Shown here piece by piece: positions 12,885-23,194 of a DNA stretch of 64,000 nucleotides. Below the pieces are notes generated by a model. The model was not told the origin of the DNA, did no database searches, and worked only from the letters and a program-made list of their open reading frames with translations. Position numbers and translations under genes: made by a program. Source of the stretch: Paroedura picta (Eukaryota > Chordata > Lepidosauria > Squamata > Gekkonidae); NCBI RefSeq assembly GCF_049243985.1, contig NC_135371.1, positions 2,133,501 through 2,197,500 of the forward strand. Direction: 5' to 3'. How positions within the stretch are numbered: the first letter of the stretch is position 1; each line of letters starts with the position of its first letter.

Positions 12885-13235
12885 CTTTCCGCCGGGCCTG
12901 CAAGACGGAGCTCTTCCGCCAGGCATATGGTTGAGGCCAGGGCGGGGTCCCGATATTCGATTCAAGCTGGGATTCCCCCATGTCCATCTTGTTCTGTTAT
13001 TGTTATTGATTGATCTGGCTCCCACTAGTAAGACAACAAGAAATTTGGCCTCCTGGCTGGACGAGGAGTGGAGCAGCTAGTGGTTTTCACCTGCTGCTTT
13101 TTACCAGTAATAGTATGTGAGGGAATTATGGGGGTTTTATTGTGTTTTTACCTTTTTTATTATTGTAAACCACCGTGAGCCCAATTGGGAATGGAGGTAT
13201 AGAAATCTAAGTACATAAATAAATAAAATAAATAC
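12885..13235 (+). mobile_element. L2 LINE 3' end
   Basis: Plus-strand L2 terminal region: 'CAAGACGGAGCTCTTCCGCC', 'GTAAACCACCGTGAGCCC', then GGAGGTATAGAAAT and an AATAAATAAA tail. Confidence 0.8.
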
Positions 13236-13699
13236 AGGAGGGGGGTTGTGATAGTTATTGGGTGGAGGTAGGAGGTGGAAATGAGTAAAGAGCAACAGAG
13301 TGGTGATGCCTGCCAAGGGCTGGGGAGCCCAGTAATTGGGTGACAAGAGAACTGAGGTGGTGGCAAAGACGGAGGAGAATGAGATACAGTAAGACTTGTA
13401 CTCCTAACCTCTTTCCCATCCTCAGTGGCGCTGGTGGTGGGGTAAGGAAGAATATAGTCTCTCCGACATTGGTGTTGTGCAATGCCAAGTTGTCCTTGCC
13501 AGGCAAGATATGAACCTGGCATGCCTGACAGAAACCTAGGAGCAGGTTGTCACGGTTTTTGAGTCCTTCCCCAGTCTTAGACAAGAGGCCGGGAGGGATA
13601 GGGTGGCCATGTTAGTCTGAGAATCCTTCTCCTTCTGGTCACTCCCCGTTCCAATGTTCTCAGGAATTGAACGTGTAGGTCTTGTGTAGGGTAAAGTGA

Positions 13700-14800
13700 A
13701 GAGTTCGGCCATCTGCTTGGTGAACCAACAACCTAACACACCAGCTAACGTCCTGCCCAATTTTCTAGAGTTGGTTGCTGAGTTGGCTATGCAGTTCCCC
13801 AGATTATTAATGCTGGGGGACTTCAGTGTCCATGCAGAGAAAACCAACTCATCGCAGAGTTCAGAGCAGGTGTCACTCAATTTATTGCTGGCCCCTCACA
13901 TCAAGAAGGCCACATCCCGGATTTGAACTTCGGTATGGGGTGGACTCAGGCCAATTGACTAGGGTTCCGTGGTTGGACCACAATACCACCCCTTCCTTGT
14001 ATGGGTGGAGAGCAGAGGTTGATGTGTTTAGCAGGATCGGAAACCCCTCCAGCAATTCAGTTGATGAGCTGGTGGAGAATTTATGTGTCTGACTCTACAA
14101 AGCTATTGACAATACTTCTCCTGACATCTTCTCATTTTCTGCCCGAAGCCAGCTCCTTGTCATGCATCACAGCCATGCAAGCAAAACCAAGCCTGGCAGA
14201 AAGCGAGCCTGGCAGAAAACTTGTGATGAAAAATCTTAAGCATTGAGAACCGAGAGCATATTATAAGACTTTTTTGAAGGCTTAGGATATGGTAGTGAAT
14301 GCCACTAAGAAGGAATTGTATACAGCCACCATTGCCTCCACAAGTTCACGCCTGGTACAATTGTTCAAAACAATTAGATCACTGGCACCCACAGGGCGGT
14401 CCTAAATTTGAAGTTTTGTGAGATATTTTGTAGAGAAAATCTTGTTGCCCCACCAGGACTTTCCCACAAGGTTTGATGAAGAACATGAACTAGATGCCCC
14501 TCGACCATCCCACCATCCTGTAATGGACCACTTCAATCTGCTCTCCTTGGTGGAAGCAGACAAGGCCTTGGGAACAGTATGCCCAACCTCATGCTCTCTT
14601 GACCTCTGTCCCTCATGACTTGTCCAAGCTGGTAGTGAGGATCTCCAAGGCCCCCTCCAGGATATTATCAGTCTGTCCCTGACCTCAGGAACATTCCTGG
14701 AGAGGTTGAAATAGGCAATGGTGCAGACTTTATTGAAAAAACAAGAACTGGATCTTATTGTCCCAGCCGACTACCACAAACACCTGGTTAAGAAAGCCTG
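13700..14800 (+). mobile_element. Degraded L2 LINE, endonuclease to early RT region
   Basis: Frame-broken plus-strand reading with recognisable L2 strings: LMLGDFSVHAE (endonuclease GDFN-H motif) near 13809 and LLKKQELDL...PADYHKHL (start of reverse transcriptase) near 14735. No open frame is kept. It abuts the 3' end of gene B. Confidence 0.7.
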
Positions 14801-14810
14801 AGCTAAGCGC

Positions 14811-16945
14811 TTATAGAGTTTCTCCTTGTGAGGGTTCTTTGATGCAGCTGAAGGTGGCCAAAGTAACTCGATCTCCTCCCGCATTCTGAGCGCTCAAAAG
14901 GATTTCCCCATGTGTGATTCTTACATGCCGCTGGAAACTGCTACTGTAACAAAATTGCTTTCCACACTCTGAGCATTCAAAAGGTTTCTCCCCTGTGTGG
15001 ATTTTTAGGTGCTTTTGAAGACTACCACTCTGATTGAATCGCTTTCCACACTCTAAGCATTCAAAAGGTTTCTCTCCTGTGTGAGTTCTTTGATGCTGTA
15101 GAAGATGGTCACTCCGACTAAATCTCTTTCCACACTCTGAACATTCAAAAGGTTTCTCCCCTGTGTGGATTCTCTGATGATGTAGAAGACTGCTACTGTG
15201 ACTGAATCTCTTTCCACACTCTGAGCACTCAAAAGCTTTCTCCCCTGTATGAGTTCTTTGATGTTGAAGAAAATAGCTATTGTGACTGAATTTCTTTCCA
15301 CACTCTGAACATTCAAAAGGTTTCTCCCCTGTGTGAGTTCTTTGATGCTGTAGAAGATTGTCACTCCGACTGAATCTCTTTCCACACTCTGAACATTCAA
15401 AGGGTTTCTCACTTCCATGGGTTCTTTGATGTAATAGGAGACTGCCACTCTGACTGAATTTCTTTCCGCATTCTGAGCATTCAAAAGATTTCTCCCCTGT
15501 GTGAGTTCTTTGATGTTGTACAAGATTGCTATTCTGACTGAATGTCTTTCCACATTGGGAGCATTCAAAAGGTTTCTCCCCTGTGTGGGTTCTTTTATGT
15601 TGTACAAGATTGTTACTCTGAGTGAATTTCTTACCACACTCTGAGCATTCAAAAGCTTTCTCCCCTGTGTGGATTTTTAGGTGTTTTTGAAGACTACATC
15701 TGTGGTTGAATCTATTTCCACACTCTGAGCATTCAAAAGGTTTCTGCCCTGTATGAGTTCTTTGATGCTGTAGAAGATGGTCATTCCGACTGAATCGCTT
15801 TCTGCACTTGGGGCATTCAAAAGGTTTCTCCCCCGTGTGAGTTCTTTGATGCTGCAGAAGACTGCTACTGTGACTGAATCTTTTCCCACACACTGAGCAT
15901 TCAAAAGGTCTCTCCCCTGTGTGAATACTTTGATGCTGTAGAAGACTGCTATTGTGACTGAATTTCTTTCCACACTCTGAGCATTCAAAAGGTCTCTCCC
16001 CTGTGTGTGTTATTTGATGCTGTAGAAGATGGTCATTCCGACTGAATCGCTTTCTACACCCTGAACATTCAAAAGGTTTCTCCTTTGAGTGGGTTCTAAG
16101 ATGCTTTTGAAGACTACATCTGTGAGTGAATCTCCTTCGACAATCTGAGCATTCAAACTGTTTCTCCCCTGTGTGAGTTTTTTGATGCTGTAGATTGTTA
16201 GTCTTACTGAATGTATTTCCGTACTCGGAGCATTCGATAGGTTTCTCCCTTGAGTGGATTCTTTGATGCTGTTGATGATGGTCTCTTCGATTGAATCTCT
16301 TCCCACACTCCGAGCATTCAAAAGGCTTCTCCCCTGTGTGGATTCTTTGGTGCAAGAGGAGCTGTGATCTGTATTTAAAGAACCTTCCACACTGAAAGCA
16401 TTGACATGCCTTCGTTGTACAGTTCCTTGGGAAATTTAGATTTCCCTGTGTTCCATCGGAGGATATCATTCCATTATCTGGATGGATAAATGGCCTCTCT
16501 CCTGAATGAATACTTTGCCACTTAATAAGTTCTGATTTCTGCAAGAAACACTTAGCATGGTTTAAGCAGCTATAGTGTTTCTCTCCTGCATGTGTTTGTT
16601 GATGTTTAAGGAGCTCTACTCTACAAAGGAATTTCTTTCCACATTCCAGGCACGAATGGGTCTTTTTTCCTCTGTGCATTCCCAGATGGATATTATATTG
16701 AGTTTGATCTGAAAAATTCATGCCACACTCCAAACACTTGTAGGTTTCCTCCACAATGTGAATTGCTTTGTCGAAATCCTCCCCTTGGCAAGGAGTGGGT
16801 TCATCTGTTTTCTCAACTATCTGGCTTTCTTTCTGCCTCTGGGGTCTGCCTGGATTCCAGAAGCTTCCTCTCAAGTCTCCATTCCTGACTTCCTCTTGTG
16901 ACAGATGATGCAGTTCCTCTTCCTCCTCATTCCTCTGATCACCTT
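14811..16945 (-). CDS. Gene B zinc-finger exon (about 21 C2H2 fingers)
   Basis: Large open final exon (711 codons). The acceptor TTATTCCCACAG ends at 16946; the exon starts in phase 1 and reads [19 protein letters not shown], the acidic leader shared with genes C and G. About 21 fingers follow, mostly [10 protein letters not shown]. The first three are spaced or degenerate, one lost a cysteine ([10 protein letters not shown]), and the others look functional. The last canonical finger ends H-x4-H and is followed by a frameshift: the 22nd finger ([18 protein letters not shown]) lies in another frame. The frame also continues upstream to an ATG at 17099, but that is intronic. The KRAB exon is broken, so the protein may start elsewhere or lack KRAB. 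Predicted nuclear DNA-binding protein. Confidence 0.88.
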
Positions 16946-17646
16946 CTGTGGGAATAAAGAGAGAAATCTCATTAGCACCAACACAAGGAGGTCTGATTTG
17001 CACTTGAAATTCCAGCCACACAAAGGGTGTCTTCCTGTCAGACATTGAAATGCCTAGGCCTCTCCAATATAACCCCACAATACAAAGGGTTCCCTTCATG
17101 GTTTGTAGAAAGGATGCTAGTTGTTGCGTGTGTGTGTCATTGTATCTAGGTGATGACTGAAGACAAGAGTGGACAATCCTTTTTCCTCATTTGGCCTAGC
17201 TGTTCTCATTGAAGAAGCTGATACCCTTCATTTTTTCGGAGTGTTGGTCTTCATCTCGACCGAGGTAGACAAGGGTTTACGATCTTGGGAGTGAATCCCC
17301 CAGACGACCCACCTTTTCACTTTGCTAACAGAAGGACACTTCGGCTGCCTATGGGCTGGACATGCAGGAGTGATTTGGGTGACAGACCCTTTTCCGAGGG
17401 GCTCTCGGCTCATCCTGGGTTTCAGGCCAGGACCCCCGTCTCTGGCTCAGGTGACGGCTGCAGTTGCCCCTCAACCTGCCAGCTGGTTTGGTTCCTACTC
17501 CCAGACTGTGCTGCACATCACTTTCACTCCCCATAGGAAAGGAGTGGGGCAGGCCTGAAAATGATGCATTTGTATTCAGTATTTTGATCTGTGCTTCAGC
17601 CCGATGGCAGCCATTTGTACCTTTGGCACCCATGAAAGATCCTTAC
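16946..17646 (-). other. Gene B intron
   Basis: No KRAB-B or linker exon recognised between the KRAB exon remnant and the finger exon. Confidence 0.5.
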
Positions 17647-17762
17647 CCAGAGAGGCCATGCTCCCATCCATCTCCAGCATGACTTCCCCGAAGAGAGCTC
17701 TTTGGCCCGGATCCCTCTGCTTCAGTGAAAGACCCGGCCACCTCCTCAAAGGAAAAGGGACA
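17647..17762 (-). pseudogene. Gene B KRAB-A exon with 11-bp deletion
   Basis: Splice sites are intact (TTTTCTTCCAG before, TGG|gtaagg after) but the exon is 116 bp, not 127. It begins [16 protein letters not shown], then the codons for WALL are missing (11 bp) and the rest (DPGQRALFGEVMLEMDGSMASLG) is one frame off. Substitutions such as V to G in the A box core suggest relaxed constraint. Compare the intact KRAB exons of E and G, which share the EAEW...DPGQ lineage. Confidence 0.88.
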
Positions 17763-18516
17763 CTGGAAGAAAAAGAAGAATCCCTCTTCAGAGACCATGC
17801 CAGGCAGAGGAGGGGGAGCACGGGGAGGGGGCAACTGGGGAGGGCGCAGGATGGAGAGCCTGGCATGTCCACTTCCTGTGATAAAGACTGCTAGACTAGA
17901 CTGCCTCGCGCATTGTTGGTTTGAATCCTGCTTGGTGCACCCTCCTTCCCTGGGCTCTGAGACCCTGCCCCGTAGACACACTCAGCAAAATCTGTAAGGA
18001 GTTTTAGTAAATTGTGGCAGAGGCCAAAGAGAAGGTACTACAGAAGCCAAGATGTTACGTCAATGTGTATGAAAATGCCAGGGTAATATTGATGGGTTCC
18101 CACAATGCCTGCTGATGCCCTGACATCACATCCTGCCCATGCTTCACCACCGAACACCACAGCCGTGCCAGACTGCATGCTGCATGCCGGCATCCATAGT
18201 CCGCTCTCCTCTTTCTGACTGGGGCGCATCAGTCTTCTGGAAAGCCTTACTGCAGGGCCATAGAAAATGCATGCTGGCCACAAGCAATGCATTTTGGGAG
18301 ATAGGATGCTGCAGAACATGGAGATTCCGTTTCTTTGCCATGGCTAACAGCTGCTCCCAGGAACTGTCTCCCTTTCCTTTTTTTGAGCTGCTTTGGGTCC
18401 TATTAATATAAGGAAGATAACACAGACATATTTTAGTCAACATGAGTGAGAATGGAATGGCCCTCCAGGAATCTGCCTAATGCCCTTTCAACTTACAGCA
18501 CTACAAAATGTACATA
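17763..18516. other. Gene B intron, nothing recognised
   Basis: No exon, repeat family or regulatory site identified. ORFs here are short and lack motifs. Confidence 0.4.
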
Positions 18517-18790
18517 AGGTAAAGGTCTCCCCTGTGCAAGCACCGAGTCATGTCTGACCCTTGGGGTGACGCCCTCCAGCGTTTTCATGGCAGACTCAAT
18601 ACGGGGTGGTTTGCCAGGGCCTTCCCCAGTCATTACCGTTTACCCCCCAGCAAGCTGGGTACTCATTTCACCGACCTCGGAAGGATGGAAGGCTGAGTCA
18701 ACCTTGAGCCGGCTGCTGGGATTGAACTCCCAGCCTCATGGGCAGAGCTTTCAGACAGCTGCCTTACCACTCTGCGCCACAAGAGGCTCA
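18517..18790 (-). mobile_element. Sauria-type tRNA-derived SINE
   Basis: Minus-strand head GAGCCTCTTGTGGCGCAGAG resembles a tRNA promoter region with a B-box-like stretch (GGGAGTTCAATCCC). The 3' part (complement of TCATGTCTGACCCTTGGGG) matches the 3' end shared with Bov-B LINEs, the known partner of Sauria SINEs. A second copy is at 47320-47575 on the plus strand. Confidence 0.8.
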
Positions 18791-18837
18791 TTACAAAATG
18801 TACATACTAGGATCCTATTTACATTCATTAGTATCCT

Positions 18838-19030
18838 GATTGGGACTGCTTTGGCTAGGCCAGTCTTGCCAGGTGTCGGAAGCTAAGCTGGCATTGGGAT
18901 GGGAGGCCTCCGAGGAAGCCCAGGGTCACCCGAGAGGCAGCCATGGGAAAGCACTTCTGACCGTCGCTTGCCTTGAGACCCCTGCAGGGTCGTTGTAGAT
19001 CAGCTGGGACGGCCACAACAACAACTACCC
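18838..19030 (+). mobile_element. 5S rRNA-derived SINE
   Basis: Contains 5S rRNA internal-promoter-like strings: 'GTCGGAAGCTAAGCTGG' and 'GGGATGGGAGGCC'. A SINE body and an ACAACAACAAC tail follow. It is too diverged to be a 5S gene. Confidence 0.7.
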
Positions 19031-19629
19031 CAAGTCACTAAGAACTCTGATCTGTGGAGCATTTTAGACAGTGCTAAGGAATTGCAGGGGGGGCTTGCTG
19101 AGGGGGGGGGGCCTGCAGACGAAGTCCCTGCTCAGGGGAGGGAAGCTGCCTGGGTAGAGCCTAGAAGGTGAGCGACTGCCCTGGAGGAGGGGGCTCCAAG
19201 GCCACGAAGGGCTAGGAAGAGGAGACCCCACTTTCCCACTTTCCAGCCTGATCCTCCCTTGGCCATGGGGGGGGGGGGAGTGGGCCTGCAGGGCCATCTA
19301 TGGGCACCCGGTAGGAGGGGCCATTTGAGTCGGGGGTTTGACATTTGTCTCTGCCGAAGAAGAAGAAGAAATTCTGGCCCTGCAGTGGGGGGGGGGCTGA
19401 CCCTGACAAGAGAGGGAGTCGTGAACCACCTTCAGTCCAGCAGTCCTCCCAGGCCCCTCTGCCCTGGGCAAGAGCCTTCTCAGAGGCCCCTCCAGGGCTT
19501 TTGCTTGTGGGCCACCACGACCGCCCCCCCCCCTGGGCGCAGACCCTAGTCCTGAAGAGCCCTGAGGTTGCTGGGCAATTGGGCTCAAGCAACATCCGCC
19601 ATCCTCCCCCTCGGACACCCCCTCTGTGA

Positions 19630-19803
19630 CCTGAAGCCACCTGACCTCCCTGAGGCTCCGCCCAAGTATAGTTGAAACGCTATTTTATGACTGTATCAGA
19701 TGCTTAGGTTGTTCTAGGCATGACCCATGAAGTGTTTCCTGCGAACCGCCCCGAGCCATATGGGAAAGCGGTATACAAATGTAATAAATAAATAAAATAA
19801 ATC
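19630..19803 (+). mobile_element. L2 LINE 3' tail
   Basis: Plus-strand end 'GAACCGCCCCGAGCC' with 'GCGGTATACAAAT' and an AATAAATAAA tail. Confidence 0.65.
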
Positions 19804-20035
19804 TTACAGGGCAAAAGGCGACCCTCCTGTGGAGTGGCGGGGGGCAGGGCGGGCGCCGTCTTGGCCTCAAGGGGGGGGTGCAGGGGAGGGGGCGGGGCGA
19901 CCCTGCCCAGGTTCAGCGGGGGGGGGGAGGGGGAGGGCCCGCACAGGGGAGGGCGGCTGAAAACTCGCCCTCTGACGCCCCCCCCGCAGCATCTCCCCCC
20001 ACTGAAAACCTCATTCCCCCACTCCCCAGACTTAC

Positions 20036-20350
20036 TCGCGAGGAAGCCTCCACAGGGTCCTCCCGTTGCAGCCAGGCCCTTCGGCCCTGCAATAACAAAG
20101 CCGCCTGGCCCGGCCTCTCTAGGACCGTTTATGCACTGGAGGTTTCATGCCTGGCTGCAGGCTGGAGATTTAGTCCTGGCAGGTGGCCCCACCTCTTCCT
20201 GCACCCACACGGGGGAGCATTTGGCCTGGTGTGCCTCATCCGCCCCGATCTGTGCTCCTGCAGGGGGGGGGGCTGGGGCAGTGAAGTTCTGAGTGTGTAA
20301 ATGGTCTAGGAGGCAACTCGCTGGAGTTAACTCTTTCGGGGCTGCAGGCG
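20036..20350 (-). promoter_or_regulatory. Gene B promoter module and noncoding exon 1, split by a MITE
   Basis: CpG-rich, with the cluster's core on the minus strand: GAGTTAACT, then GCGAGTTG, then CCTAGA, interrupted by a 184-bp transposon and resuming as CTAGAGAGGCCGG. Downstream (leftwards) the sequence GGCTTTGTTATTGCAGGGCC matches gene C's exon 1, and a donor CTCGCGA|gtaagt ends the exon at 20036, the same donor as in C. I infer the start of gene B. Confidence 0.65.
20123..20306. mobile_element. Small TIR transposon (Harbinger-like MITE), copy 1
   Basis: Terminal inverted repeats begin GACCGTTTATGCACTGG; the right end is the diverged complement. A 3-bp duplication TAG flanks it at 20120-20122 and 20307-20309. 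It is non-coding. A second, inverted copy at 62683 has TAA duplications. The 3-bp target suggests PIF/Harbinger, but the superfamily is not certain. Confidence 0.75.
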
Positions 20351-20431
20351 GCGGGAGGAGAAAAGACCGGGAGGAGGCGCCGGACTCCTCCAGCGGGGCT
20401 CTGCCCTCCCTCCCTCCTGGGTAGCCCCACG

Positions 20432-20495
20432 ATGGGGAGATTCCTTTGGGTAGAGAAAAGCGGCATATAAGGACCAACTCTTCTTCTTCAGAAAT
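20432..20495 (+). mobile_element. tRNA/MIR-like SINE 3'-tail fragment
   Basis: Plus-strand 3' end only: TTGGGTAGAGAAAAGCGGC, then AACCAACTCTTCTTCTTC. The SINE at 20634 is in the opposite orientation. Confidence 0.7.
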
Positions 20496-20576
20496 GAGGA
20501 TTCCCTGGTTGGGAATCCTGGCTTCTAGCCTGGGGGGAGGCAGGGCCTCTTCCTTGATTCCAGCAGCACCCGTAGA

Positions 20577-20633
20577 GGAGACACCTGGAGAATTGCGGGG
20601 CCTCTCTTTGGAGAAAGCCAAGAATAAAGAGAA
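20577..20633 (+). pseudogene. Orphan linker exon of a ZNF gene, cut by a SINE
   Basis: After the acceptor CTTGATTCCAGCAG the plus strand reads APVEETPGELRGLSLEKAKN, clearly related to DVEELLGEFQGFSLEKVQN at 24882-24979 and the start of gene E's finger exon ([19 protein letters not shown]). It is followed at once by the SINE and no finger exon lies downstream on this strand. It is a relic of a lost or rearranged paralogue. Confidence 0.75.
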
Positions 20634-20914
20634 GAAGAAGAAGAAGAGTTGGTTCTTATATGCCGCTTTTCCCTACCCGAAGGAGGCTCAAAGCGGCTTA
20701 CAGTCGCCTTCCCATTCCTCTCCCCACAACAGACACCCTGTGGGGTGGGTGAGGCTGAGAGAGCCCTGATATCACTGCCCGGTCAGAACAGTTTTCTCAG
20801 TGCCATGGCGAGCCCAAGGTCACCCAGCTGGCTGCACGTGAGGGAGCGCAGAATTAAACCCGGCATCCAAGATTAGAAGTCCGTGCTCCTGACCACGACA
20901 CCAAACTGGCTAAA
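20634..20914 (-). mobile_element. tRNA/MIR-like SINE
   Basis: Full-length copy in minus orientation: (GAA)n tail complement, GTTGGTTCTTATATGCCGC, then the MIR-like core, ending in the tRNA-like head (complement of AGCCAGTTTGG). Confidence 0.85.
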
Positions 20915-21373
20915 TAAAGCCAGTAATAATAAAGAGGCGGAAAGAGAGTTCGGAGGTGGAGCGCACAAGTAAATGGGAAGCGTGGAACGGAATTTCAGGT
21001 GCAAGTCAGACCTCCTTGTGGGGATGCTAACAGGATCTCCCTCTTTATTCCAGTAGAAAGTGATCAGATTAAGCTTGGCTCACCAGACCAGAAGCTGGAG
21101 CTCTGAACTACCCCACCAAGCTGACTACTGGACGCGATTCCAGAACCGTGACCCCGGGATCCCCATGCCCTGTGCACGTGGCTCACTCCAGCCAGTCAGT
21201 GTGGAGGCAACCTGTGTGTGATTATGGGCCTCCCTTTGCACAAGACTGGAGCAGCCTGCCCCAAGATGGACCTCTGCATGGTTGGACGTCTGGCCTGTCC
21301 TTGAGCCACCCCTCAGTCCTCCGCCTGCTTGATGTCAATCAATCAATAATCATTAATCGGTTGCCCACAGGGC
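20915..21373. other. No gene; probable LINE remnant
   Basis: Nothing convincing on either strand. The following L2 tail suggests this is its 3' UTR. Confidence 0.4.
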
Positions 21374-21604
21374 CCAGTAAGAGTTGAGCTGAGGCTCTTA
21401 CAATGTATCATTGTTATTATCATGTTAAATTATTATTGTCTTTAATTGTCTTTAATTATTATTATTACTGCTGTTATTGTTACCTGTTACCATGTGTTAA
21501 TTGTATCCTCCCTGTTTTCTGTAAACTGCCCTGAGCCTTCAGGGAGGGCAGTATATAATGAATGAATGAATGAATGAATGAATGAATGAATGAATGAATG
21601 AATG
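21374..21604 (+). mobile_element. L2 LINE 3' end with (AATG)n tract
   Basis: The plus strand ends in 'GTAAACTGCCCTGAGCC', then 'GGGCAGTATATAATG', followed by an (AATG)n microsatellite at 21557-21604. Confidence 0.75.
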
Positions 21605-21904
21605 TATGTAGCCTCTGACTACACCTCTGACCTCTGCCTGCCCCCCCCCCCCCTTCGGACTGAGCTTCTGACCTGGGACTGGGGCTAACTGTTGCCAGGC
21701 TTATCCTGCCGCACAGCACTGCTGCTTTGAGACTCTCAATGGAGAAAAGCGGCGTCTGAAAACCAACTCTTCTTCTCTGTTGTTTGCACCATCTCTGGCC
21801 AGCCAGCTAGGTTGAGACCCATCTGAAGATTTGGGGGGATGGAGCCTAGAGATGGGAGGGTTTGGGGAGGCAGGGAACCTCAGCTGGGCATAGTTCCGTG
21901 GTGG

Positions 21905-22260
21905 AGACCACCCTGCAAAGCAGCCATTTGCTTAAGGGGAACTGACCTCCGATACCTGCAGTTCTAATTCTGGGAGATCCCCAGGGACCACTAGGAGTTT
22001 GAGGGATCTCTGGGCCTCTCTCCCCCACTCTCCTTTCCTGGTTTTCCTGCCACCTGCTTTTCTTCTTCCAAGGCAGGGCTTTCCCTCTTTCATAGCTGGT
22101 CTTAACCTTTTTTGAGCCATGGCGGTCTGGAGAAACCTCTGGACTTCTTCTCAGGAGAAATGCTTTTAAATGCACATGATGCAAAGCATTACAAAGGAAG
22201 CCCATTATATTGACGTAGTTAACAAAATATTTTTAAAGAACAAATGTATAATATACTGCT
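21905..22260. mobile_element. Two old DNA-transposon fragments
   Basis: About 21905-21995 matches the interior of the GGTTGCCA-ended family ('AGCAGCCATTTG', 'GGGGAACTGACCTCC'; compare 37771-37939). About 22085-22260 starts 'GTCTTAACCTTTTTTGAGCC' and resembles an ancient amniote hAT-like repeat. Families are named from memory only. Confidence 0.45.
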
Positions 22261-22884
22261 ATCTATGGGCTTCTTTATTAGTGCATTAAATAATACCTGG
22301 AGCTTGGGTGGACGCCTGGCGTGCCCTCGTGGCCACCACACCTAACAGGGCTACAAAGGATGGACAGTCTTATGGAGATACAAGAACTCTCCTTTGAACT
22401 GTGCAGTTTTGCAGATTAGTTACAAAAGATGAAAACGGCTCACTTTCTTCCATGTATTGATCAAAAAACAATTGGAAATCAATGTAGGCATCTGGGTCAC
22501 CAATCGGAGAAGACCCAACTTCACTGTTCTATGGCTGAACGAGCAGGCACAAAGTTTGACCGACAATCGGTCAGGGATCTCATATGAGCCTCCATAGACA
22601 GGAAGGCTGGGATCACATACAGTCTAGCAATGGGTCTAATAACAACCCTAATTTCAGAACAACAAGGATGTCTCGAGATATATACAACAACTGAATTGTG
22701 ATATGAAAATACTAGTGACATCTCTTAGTGAAACACTCAATTTCAGTTAGAGCTTATAGTGAAAATAAAGTTAATTTTTCCCCATCCAAGTTCACAGGTC
22801 CCCTGAAATCTATCCACAGATCTATACTTATCTATTTGATCTGAGGATTTGGAATATATACATAATCCTTCTAGTTTTGGAGAT

Positions 22885-23194
22885 TCTGAGCATTCAAAAG
22901 TTTATCCTTTGTATGATTTCTCAAAAACTTTATAAGACTATAATTCTGACTGAATCGCTGTCCACATTCTGAGCATTCAAAAGGTTTCTCCCTGTCTGGA
23001 TTCATCCGCTCAAACTGAATTTCTTTCTACACTATGAGCATTCAAATAGTTTCCAATTTGTGTGGGTTCTTAGATGCTGTTGAAAACTGCTATTACACAA
23101 TCGCTTTCCACATACTGAGCATTGAAAAGGTTTCTCCTCTTGTTCCTTGAAGGTGTTGCATCTGATCACTCCCAATTAAATCTCTTTCTACGCT
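22885..23194 (-). pseudogene. Decayed fingers beyond gene C stop
   Basis: The minus strand continues with several broken finger units in mixed frames, still showing CGKRF-like and HTGEKPF-like strings. They show the array once ran about three to four fingers further. Confidence 0.8.

Noticed and set aside
16946-17099. ATG at 17099 as the normal start of gene B
   Set aside because: It lies upstream of a good acceptor conserved with C and G, so it is probably intronic; it could only serve a KRAB-less transcript.
18838-19030. 5S rRNA gene
   Set aside because: Only the internal promoter part resembles 5S and it is followed by a SINE body and an A-rich tail.
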